Part shown: positions 1-5,327 of the stretch, one piece after another | Numbering within the stretch: position 1 is the first letter of the stretch | Layout: every line of letters starts with the position of its first letter | Assembly (NCBI GenBank): GCA_017629395.1 | Contig: JAGBXH010000389.1 | Location: forward strand, 1-5,957 | DNA: 5,957 bases | Direction: 5' to 3' | Origin: Clostridia bacterium | GTDB lineage: Bacteria; Bacillota; Clostridia; Oscillospirales; CAG-272 | Program-made: the position numbers and the translations under genes | The notes under the pieces: model-generated | Seen by the model: the letters and a program-made list of their open reading frames with translations, nothing else | Database searches by the model: none | Told to the model about the DNA's origin: nothing

Positions 1-3
1 CCC

Positions 4-210
4 AAGTCGCCTCCGCAGAGGCGAAACCTTCTCGGCGTTTTTGGTTCTTTTTGCGCCCGCGGTGTCAAAAAGAACGGAAACGATTTTCTCACTTTTCACC
101 CAAACAACCGCTCGTTTTTTACACTGAGTAGCTTTTCTCCGTTCTTTTTGGCAAAATTGCCGCAAAAAGAACCAAAAACGGCGAATATTTCGCGCCTGCG
201 GGCGCGACTC
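4..210. repeat. Composite imperfect inverted repeat made of two hairpin-bearing half-units
   Basis: Two copies of one unit face each other. The perfect core arms are 36-55 with 161-180 (20 bp) and 66-78 with 138-150 (13 bp). They are separated by 10 non-matching bases on each side, so the core pairs as two 43-nt arms around a 59-nt spacer (79-137). Similarity continues outward: each arm carries a 7-bp hairpin with loop CGCA (7-24 on the plus strand, 190-207 read on the minus strand) followed by GAAA or CGAAA-like bases. Each arm can also fold alone, through a 10-bp stem GTTCTTTTTG/CAAAAAGAAC at 44-53/66-75 and at 141-150/163-172. The left unit begins at the window edge and is probably incomplete. 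There is no coding content. It is probably an interspersed intergenic element; its mobility and function are unknown. Confidence 0.8.
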
Positions 211-223
211 GGGGCTCTGCCCC
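211..223. repeat. Short GGGGC/GCCCC hairpin within the upstream repeat mosaic
   Basis: This is a 5-bp perfect stem (211-215 with 219-223) with loop TCT. It sits directly between the inverted-repeat element and the tandem modules that follow. The left half-unit starts with CCCAAG at the window edge, which could be the closing arm of a matching hairpin just outside the window. It is too short to act alone as a terminator and has no T tract after it. Confidence 0.55.
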
Positions 224-270
224 AAGACCCCGCGAGCCTTTGAAAAGGCTCGAGCGAAACTTTTCATCCT
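224..270. repeat. Tandem module, copy 1: AAGAC, hairpin, GAGCgAAACTTTTCATCCT
   Basis: The module starts with AAGAC (224-228) and contains a perfect 8-bp stem CGAGCCTT/AAGGCTCG (233-240 with 245-252, loop TGAA). It ends with a conserved tail GAGCGAAACTTTTCATCCT (252-270). The same layout recurs at 273-316 with a different stem sequence. The hairpin has no T tract directly after it on either strand, so a terminator role is not well supported. Confidence 0.7.
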
Positions 271-272
271 GT

Positions 273-316
273 AAGACTTGACCGTTTGGTGACGGTTGAG
301 CAAAAACTTTCATCCT
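273..316. repeat. Tandem module, copy 2, adjoining the glnN ribosome binding site
   Basis: This is a diverged direct copy of 224-270. It starts with AAGAC (273-277), has a different stem ACCGT/ACGGT (281-285 with 292-296, loop TTGGTG), and ends with the tail GAGCAAAAACTTTCATCCT (298-316). The module ends 13 bases before the glnN Shine-Dalgarno sequence. Its terminal ATCCT (312-316) is complementary to AGGAT (332-336) of that site. I found no convincing sigma-A promoter in or near it; TTGACC at 278-283 lacks a matching -10 at 16-18 bases. Confidence 0.65.
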
Positions 317-342
317 ATTTAACTTAACTGAAGGATAAAACT

Positions 343-2427
343 ATGAACGTACCCGAACTCTACGGCTCACGCGTCTTTAATGACGACGTGATGCGCCAAA
401 AGCTTCCCAAAGACGTCTACAAATCCCTGACCAACACCATCGCTACAGGCGGTGTCATCGATCCCGCTATCGCAGGTACCGTTGCCTCCGCTATGAAGGA
501 CTGGGCAATTGAAAAGGGAGCTACCCACTTCACCCATTGGTTTCAGCCCCTCTCGGGCGTGACCGCAGAAAAGCACGATGCCTTTATCTCTCCGCTTGGC
601 GATAAGGTCATCATGGAATTTTCGGGCAAGGAGCTGATCAAGGGTGAGTCCGATGCCTCCTCCTTCCCCTCTGGCGGCTTGCGTGCTACCTTTGAGGCAA
701 GAGGTTATACCGCGTGGGACCCCGCATCCTATGCCTTCGTCAAGGACGGCACGCTGTACATTCCCACCGCCTTTTGCTCCTACACGGGCGAGGCTCTGGA
801 CACCAAAACCCCGCTTTTGCGCTCTATGGACGCACTCAATACGCAGGGGCTTCGTATCCTGCGTCTGTTTGGCGACAATACCACCACCCGCGTCTGCGCA
901 ACAGTCGGTGCGGAGCAGGAATATTTCCTTGTCAATAAAAAGTATTTTGACCGCAGAAAGGACCTCTCCTATTGCGGCAGAACGCTGTTCGGTGCACCCG
1001 CACCCAAGGGTCAGGAGATGGAGGATCACTATTTCGGGCCTTTGAAAACCGCCGTTTCCGCCTTCATGTCGGAGCTGGACAGAGAGCTGTGGGCACTTGG
1101 CATCAACGCCAAGACCAAGCATAACGAGGCAGCCCCCTCTCAGCACGAGCTCGCTCCCATCTATACCACCGCAAACGTAGCGGTAGACCAGAATATGCTG
1201 ACGATGGAGTATATGAAAAAGGTCGCAGAGCGTCACAGCCTTGTCTGCCTTTTGCATGAAAAGCCCTATGCGGGCGTCAGCGGCTCGGGTAAGCACAATA
1301 ACTGGGCACTTGCAACGGATACGGGCAAAAATCTGACCGATCCCGGCAAAAAGCCCGGCGAAAATATGCAATTTTTGCTGATTTTGGCAGCCGTTTTGCA
1401 GGCTGTGGACGATTATCAGGGACTTTTACGTCTTTCCATCGCCACCGCAGGCAACGATTCGCGTCTTGGCGCGGACGAAGCACCGCCCGCCATTATCTCG
1501 ATCTTTGTGGGCGAGGAGCTGGAGCGCATCATAAAATCCATCATTCACGGACAAGCATATGCGGGCGCAAGTCGCGCAACCATGAATTTGGGCGTTCCCT
1601 CCATTCCCACCTTCCGCAGAGATACCACCGACCGCAACCGTACCTCTCCCTTTGCCTTTACGGGAAAGAAATTCGAGTTCCGTATGCCGGGTGCTGCGCA
1701 AAATATCGCCATGCCCAACATCGTGCTCAATACCGCCGTGGCAAAGAGCTTTTGTGAGTATGCGGACAGACTTGAAAACGCTGCGGACTTTCACGCAGAG
1801 CTGCATGAGCTGTTGCGCGAGGTGTTTACCAAGCATGAGCGCATTCTGTTCAGCGGCAACGGTTATTCCCGCGAATGGGAAATTGAGGCAGAAAGCCGCG
1901 GACTTTGCAATTATCGCCGCTCGGTGGACGTGTATCCGCACATGACCGACGACGAAAACGTAGCGCTTTTTGAAAAATTCGGCGTTATGAACCGAACGGA
2001 GCTGGAGTCCAGACAGGATATTCTGCTGGAAAATTACGCCAAGATCATCAATATCGAGGCGCAGACCATGATCGTGATGGCGTCACGCGAGTATATTCCC
2101 GCCGTGGAGGAATATATGTGCCGCCTTGCCACCACCGCAAATCAAAAGCGCGAGGTGCTTGGTCCCGGCTCGATCGGCGTGGAAAAGGACGTTTTATCCA
2201 AGCTCAGCACGTATAACGAGCAGGCATATGCCGCGCTGGAGGCATTGAAAAAGGCAGATAAGGACGCCATTGCGCAGGGCGATCACCTTGCCGTCGCGCG
2301 CGCCTTTGCAGATCGCGTCGTGCCCGCCATGCAGGCGCTGCGCGCACCCGTGGATGCCATGGAAACGCTCATGCCCTCCGCGCTCTGGCCCGTTCCCACC
2401 TACGGTGAAATGACCTATAAGCAGTAA
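343..2427 (+). CDS. glnN: Glutamine synthetase type III
   Basis: This enzyme makes glutamine from glutamate, ammonia and ATP in the cytoplasm and is the main entry of ammonium into metabolism. The 694-residue length fits GSIII (about 700) rather than GSI or GSII. The N-terminal GSIII domain carries YGSRVFND near residue 8. The catalytic core shows AEQEYF (190-195, with metal-binding-type glutamates E191 and E193), a KTKHNEAAPSQHE block (257-269), HEKPYAGVSGSGKHNNW (305-321), the nucleotide/glutamate-site RTSPFAFTG (433-441) and FEFR (444-447). A GSIII-type helical C-terminal region follows. The start is supported by GAAGGAT (330-336), six bases upstream. The known family forms a double-ring dodecamer and is not expected to use GSI-type adenylylation. 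It is probably monocistronic: a hairpin follows 56 bases after the stop. No nitrogen-regulator gene or recognisable riboswitch lies beside it. No frameshift or missing motif was seen. Confidence 0.97.
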   Translation: MNVPELYGSRVFNDDVMRQKLPKDVYKSLTNTIATGGVIDPAIAGTVASAMKDWAIEKGATHFTHWFQPLSGVTAEKHDAFISPLGDKVIMEFSGKELIKGESDASSFPSGGLRATFEARGYTAWDPASYAFVKDGTLYIPTAFCSYTGEALDTKTPLLRSMDALNTQGLRILRLFGDNTTTRVCATVGAEQEYFLVNKKYFDRRKDLSYCGRTLFGAPAPKGQEMEDHYFGPLKTAVSAFMSELDRELWALGINAKTKHNEAAPSQHELAPIYTTANVAVDQNMLTMEYMKKVAERHSLVCLLHEKPYAGVSGSGKHNNWALATDTGKNLTDPGKKPGENMQFLLILAAVLQAVDDYQGLLRLSIATAGNDSRLGADEAPPAIISIFVGEELERIIKSIIHGQAYAGASRATMNLGVPSIPTFRRDTTDRNRTSPFAFTGKKFEFRMPGAAQNIAMPNIVLNTAVAKSFCEYADRLENAADFHAELHELLREVFTKHERILFSGNGYSREWEIEAESRGLCNYRRSVDVYPHMTDDENVALFEKFGVMNRTELESRQDILLENYAKIINIEAQTMIVMASREYIPAVEEYMCRLATTANQKREVLGPGSIGVEKDVLSKLSTYNEQAYAALEALKKADKDAIAQGDHLAVARAFADRVVPAMQALRAPVDAMETLMPSALWPVPTYGEMTYKQ

Positions 2428-2483
2428 AAACTCTACATTATTACATAGGTATCAGAAAAGCTTGATTTGTAAGCTTGCATCTC

Positions 2484-2519
2484 ACGATCAGCCGTCGCAA
2501 ATGCGACGGCTGATCGTTT
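2484..2519 (+). terminator. Perfect 15-bp hairpin after glnN, probable terminator
   Basis: The stem pairs 2484-2498 with 2503-2517 without mismatch, with loop AAAT. The T run after it is short (TTTA, 2517-2520), so intrinsic termination may be weak or assisted. Its position between glnN and the promoter of the next gene fits a glnN terminator. An mRNA-stabilising 3' hairpin is the alternative. A minor HindIII-like palindrome pair (AAGCTT at 2458-2463 and 2471-2476) lies just upstream. Confidence 0.7.
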
Positions 2520-2612
2520 ACTCCACTTAGTAAATTGGCACAAAAAATAAAAAATGTTTTTATATATTCCGCCAATTTTGCTATGTTGCAGCTGATTATT
2601 CGAAAAAAGTAA

Positions 2613-2641
2613 TTGCAATTTCGGCATAAATATGGTAATAT
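2613..2641 (+). promoter_or_regulatory. Sigma-A type promoter of the lipoprotein gene
   Basis: TTGCAA (2613-2618) and TAATAT (2636-2641) are spaced by exactly 17 bases, close to the sigma-A consensus. An A-tract (2602-2607) just upstream of the -35 box and AT-rich DNA from 2535 on could act as an UP element. Transcription would start near 2648, giving a leader of about 45 bases that keeps the ribosome binding site GAAAGGA (2676-2682). The -35 box lies inside a perfect 10-bp palindrome AATTGCAATT (2611-2620), a possible but unproven operator. Confidence 0.7.
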
Positions 2642-2692
2642 AAGAATGACACTTTGAGTCCGAAAAAATTATAATGAAAGGAAAAGCACATC

Positions 2693-5155
2693 ATGAAAAA
2701 GTTACTCGTTTTGTTGGCACTTTGCATGGTTCTCGCAGTAATGTTCGTGGCTTGCCAAGAGCCTGAAACTCCTGTAGAAGACACCACCGCAGGTACCACC
2801 GAAGCTCCCACCACGGATGCTCCTACCGAAGCACCCACCACGCAGGCTCCCACTACTGAAGAGCCTACCACCGAAGAGCCTACCACTGAAACTCAGGCTC
2901 CCACCACCGACACCGAATCCGAGACCGAGCCCCCCGTGGTAATCGATCCCGTTAAGGTTGGTATGTCCTTCGACCAGCTCTACACCGGCAACGGTCCCGC
3001 TACCGCAGGTGAAGAGAACTTCTTCACTCCCGGTCAGTCCGGTTCTTGGGACGGCAAGGCTGTTATCGAAGACTACAACGTTCAGTACGTAACCGTTTGG
3101 GGTTGGGTTGCATTCTTTGCTGAAACTCCCGGCACCTTCGGCTATCAGATCGGCGATGCTGATCCCGTATTCGACGCTGCATTCTCCGTTGAGGCTGAAC
3201 AGCCCGTTGTTGACGCTGCTGTTGCCGCAGGCGGTAAGAGCGCTGCAAGAATGCACATCTCTATCCCCGTTGAGTACCTCGCAGGCGAAGAGATCGTAAT
3301 CAAGGCTCTCGCTAAGGATGCTGTTGGCACCGTTGAGACTCTTGTTGAGTTCAAGCTCACCAAGCCCGTTAACCCCAACGCTCCCGCTTTCGTTCTGAAT
3401 GCAGACACTATCGCTGCAGGTTCTACCAGCGGTGAGGTTGCTTCCGTTACCTCTAACGGCACTTACGCTACTCTCGTTGGCGCAAACGATGGCCCTCACG
3501 GTGACGCTTGGATCATGGTGCAGAACGCTCCCATTCAGGGCGCACAGTACGTAGTAATCAAGTACCGCACCACCGTAGACCGCGACGGTCAGATCTTTAT
3601 TGGCTCTCAGGGTGGCCCCTCCGGCTCCGGCGACTGCCCCATGATCGACTACACCTCTGACGGCAACTGGCAGCTTGCTATCGTTGACCTTGCTCAGGAG
3701 TCCATTACCTCCGTTAACAAGGAAACCTATGAGATTGCTTACCTGCGTTACGACTTCTTTACCAACGGTAAGGATGACGCTACCATTGAAGTAGGTTACA
3801 TTGCTGCATTCAACTCCATTGAGGCTGCTCTTGCTTACGATGCTAAGCTGGCAGGCATCTATCGCGACGTTCCTTATCACGAAGACGTAACTGTTGACCT
3901 CGGTGTTCGCACCTCCGGCGGTCCCTTCAGCAACCAGAAGACCTTCGGTCAGAAGCTGCCCCTGGGTGAGACCTTCCTGAAGCAGATCACTGTTAAGAAC
4001 ATGGCTACTTACTCCGACGGTAACACCAACACCTGGTCTGTTAAGATCTGGGCTTGGAATACCGACTATGCAACCACTGTTGCAGGCACTCCTCTGTACG
4101 TTGTAACCGGTGAGAACCACCAGGATAACCAGGACTTCGTCGTTGACGTTCCTGCTAAGCTGCTCATTACCGGCGACGTTTACTATGAAATCGAATATCT
4201 GACCGGTTCTGCACAGTTCACCGGTTGGGCTGCTGACGCTATCCTCGTTGAGGGCGTTGAAACCTACGTTGCTGGCCAGTTTGCTGAAGGCACCTACGCT
4301 TCCTCCGTTGTTGTAGGCGTTGAGGCTGAGGCTCCCGTAGAAAAGCCCGAGAACGGTTCTCTTGAGCTTCCCCTGACTGTTGGTGAGACTCTGACTGCTG
4401 TTGAAGGTCTTGAAGAAGGCGCTGCTACCGACGTTCAGTACTACACCACCGGTGTTGTAACCGAGATCGGTTCTACCGGCAGCTACTACAAGAACGTTTA
4501 CTTCACCGACGGTGAAAACACCATGCTGATCTACACTCTGAATCCCATGGAAGGTATGGGCACTCTGAGAGTTGGCGACACCATCACTGTTTACGGTTAC
4601 ATCAAGAACTACAGCGGTACCATTGAGTTCGCTTCCAAGTACGTTGATGACGCTCAGGTTTACGTTTACATCGTAGCTCACGAGGCTGCTCCCGTTGAGA
4701 ACTACAACGTTCCCATGGATCAGTGGGCAGTTACCGGCCACGCACCTGGCATCACCAACAAGGATAAGGAAGGCCACGGTCCTATGGTTGCTGCAGGCGG
4801 CATCGACAATGGCGCACTTCTGCACCAGGGTTACGTTGGCGTAGGCGAAATCGATCTGTCCCTGTACAGCAAGGTTGTTATTTCCTACGGTATTGATAAC
4901 TCTCAGGTTACCATTGACAAGTACAATGCTAACGCTAACAACCGTGTTATCCTGACCTCTGCTGATCAGGCTATGACCATGTCCCCCACCGATGATGTTA
5001 TCATCGCATCCAACACCTACACTCTGCAGGGCTGGAAGCTGGTTACTGTTGAGATCGATCTGACTGAAGTTGATTACGCAGGTCCCGTATTCCTGACTTG
5101 GGATACTCTGGGCGGCACCTTCATGCTGATCGGCGCTATCGAGTTCGTTGCTTAA
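2693..5155 (+). CDS. Large multidomain surface lipoprotein of unknown function
   Basis: I do not recognise a named family. Residues 1-20 are a signal peptide (MKK, then a hydrophobic stretch) ending in a lipobox-like F-V-A-C with lipidated Cys21. The protein should therefore be anchored on the outer face of the membrane. Residues 22-81 are a Thr/Pro/Glu-rich stalk. From there I divide it by eye into about five beta-rich modules: 82-225; 231-386 and 670-820, both resembling jelly-roll or carbohydrate-binding-like folds; 390-545; and 555-665, OB-fold-like (VVTEIGS, VYFTDGEN, GDTITVYGYI). No catalytic motif, S-layer-homology repeat, sortase motif or membrane segment was seen after the signal peptide. 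The start is supported by GAAAGGA, ten bases upstream. The gene has its own promoter and terminator. The strict codon use suggests high expression. Binding of polysaccharide or another extracellular ligand is a guess from the fold-like features; the module limits are approximate. Confidence 0.93.
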   Translation: MKKLLVLLALCMVLAVMFVACQEPETPVEDTTAGTTEAPTTDAPTEAPTTQAPTTEEPTTEEPTTETQAPTTDTESETEPPVVIDPVKVGMSFDQLYTGNGPATAGEENFFTPGQSGSWDGKAVIEDYNVQYVTVWGWVAFFAETPGTFGYQIGDADPVFDAAFSVEAEQPVVDAAVAAGGKSAARMHISIPVEYLAGEEIVIKALAKDAVGTVETLVEFKLTKPVNPNAPAFVLNADTIAAGSTSGEVASVTSNGTYATLVGANDGPHGDAWIMVQNAPIQGAQYVVIKYRTTVDRDGQIFIGSQGGPSGSGDCPMIDYTSDGNWQLAIVDLAQESITSVNKETYEIAYLRYDFFTNGKDDATIEVGYIAAFNSIEAALAYDAKLAGIYRDVPYHEDVTVDLGVRTSGGPFSNQKTFGQKLPLGETFLKQITVKNMATYSDGNTNTWSVKIWAWNTDYATTVAGTPLYVVTGENHQDNQDFVVDVPAKLLITGDVYYEIEYLTGSAQFTGWAADAILVEGVETYVAGQFAEGTYASSVVVGVEAEAPVEKPENGSLELPLTVGETLTAVEGLEEGAATDVQYYTTGVVTEIGSTGSYYKNVYFTDGENTMLIYTLNPMEGMGTLRVGDTITVYGYIKNYSGTIEFASKYVDDAQVYVYIVAHEAAPVENYNVPMDQWAVTGHAPGITNKDKEGHGPMVAAGGIDNGALLHQGYVGVGEIDLSLYSKVVISYGIDNSQVTIDKYNANANNRVILTSADQAMTMSPTDDVIIASNTYTLQGWKLVTVEIDLTEVDYAGPVFLTWDTLGGTFMLIGAIEFVA
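2756..2935 (+). repeat. Thr/Pro/Glu stalk-coding repeat region with a 15-base tandem repeat
   Basis: This stretch encodes lipoprotein residues 22-81, a run of imperfect TTEAPT, TTQAPT and TTEEPT units. At the DNA level the clearest tandem is a 15-base unit at 2858-2872 and 2873-2887, identical at 14 of 15 positions and encoding E-E-P-T-T twice. The stalk is acidic, lacks Lys and Arg, and should be extended and disordered. Its role is probably to hold the folded modules away from the membrane, across the cell wall. Thr-rich stalks can be O-glycosylated, but nothing here shows that. Confidence 0.85.
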
Positions 5156-5193
5156 TTTACATCGAACCAAATAGTGTAAAATCAAACAAATTT

Positions 5194-5220
5194 GGGCTCT
5201 CCTTCGGGAGAGCCCTTTTT
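5194..5220 (+). terminator. Intrinsic terminator of the lipoprotein gene
   Basis: A perfect 9-bp stem GGGCTCTCC/GGAGAGCCC (5194-5202 with 5207-5215) is closed by a TTCG tetraloop in the very stable C(UUCG)G context. Five T residues follow (5216-5220). It lies 38 bases after the lipoprotein stop. On the other strand the stem is followed by AAATTT rather than a T tract, so it mainly serves the plus strand. Confidence 0.93.
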
Positions 5221-5243
5221 GTGCGCAATTTTATATACATTTG

Positions 5244-5270
5244 TAGGGGCGACTGAACGAATCGCCCGCA
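5244..5270. repeat. Short hairpin repeat (TAGGGGCGA...TCGCCCG) between convergent genes
   Basis: GGGCGA (5247-5252) pairs with TCGCCC (5262-5267) around a 9-base loop, preceded by TGTAG and followed by GC. The outline TAGGGG-stem-CCC-CG matches the hairpin at 5283-5313, so the two may be diverged members of one small intergenic repeat family. I recall similar elements from intergenic DNA of gut Clostridia but cannot verify this here. Confidence 0.5.
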
Positions 5271-5282
5271 TGATATAAATAA

Positions 5283-5309
5283 TAGGGGAGCATATGGAAT
5301 GCTCCCCTA
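5283..5309 (-). terminator. Probable gyrA terminator, an 11-bp hairpin
   Basis: TAGGGGAGCAT (5283-5293) pairs perfectly with ATGCTCCCCTA (5299-5309) around the 5-base loop ATGGA. Reading gyrA on the minus strand, the stem begins 18 bases after the stop and is followed by TTATTTATAT, a T-rich though interrupted tract. It also has the outline of the neighbouring repeat at 5244-5270, so a repeat element may have been recruited as the terminator. Confidence 0.6.
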
Positions 5310-5327
5310 CGGGTTTATGAGAGAATA

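Noticed and set aside
119..313. A 64-codon minus-strand open frame upstream of glnN
   Set aside because: It lies entirely across the hairpin modules and half of the inverted repeat, so its translation simply reads through repeat DNA. It resembles no protein family.
1..316. CRISPR array or tRNA/riboswitch in the repeat-rich leader
   Set aside because: The repeats are inverted or tandem with hairpins and lack uniform spacers. There is no cloverleaf or T-box-like specifier/antiterminator, and no conserved riboswitch core that I recognise.
1..342. Insertion sequence remnant
   Set aside because: There is no transposase fragment and no clear target-site duplication. The inverted repeat is internal and modular rather than terminal. 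A non-autonomous element remains possible, and I report it as a repeat only.
367..1371. Long minus-strand and overlapping plus-strand frames inside glnN
   Set aside because: They are shadows of glnN, whose catalytic motifs and length are complete. The antisense translations show no domain or ribosome binding site.
2433..2627. A 64-codon minus-strand frame between glnN and the lipoprotein gene
   Set aside because: It runs through the glnN terminator hairpin and the promoter, and has no recognisable product.
2646..2675. A perfect TATAAT (2670-2675) with ATGACA 18 bases upstream, a second promoter for the lipoprotein gene
   Set aside because: Transcription would start near 2682 and remove the GAAAGGA ribosome binding site (2676-2682), so it would not give a translatable message in the usual way. 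The promoter at 2613-2641 fits better.
2702..5185. An 827-codon open frame on the minus strand
   Set aside because: It is in exact register with the lipoprotein gene and is open only because that gene avoids TTA, CTA and TCA codons. The translation is low-complexity (Val/Asn/Gly/Ser-rich) with no recognisable domain. The sense frame has a promoter, ribosome binding site, signal peptide and terminator.
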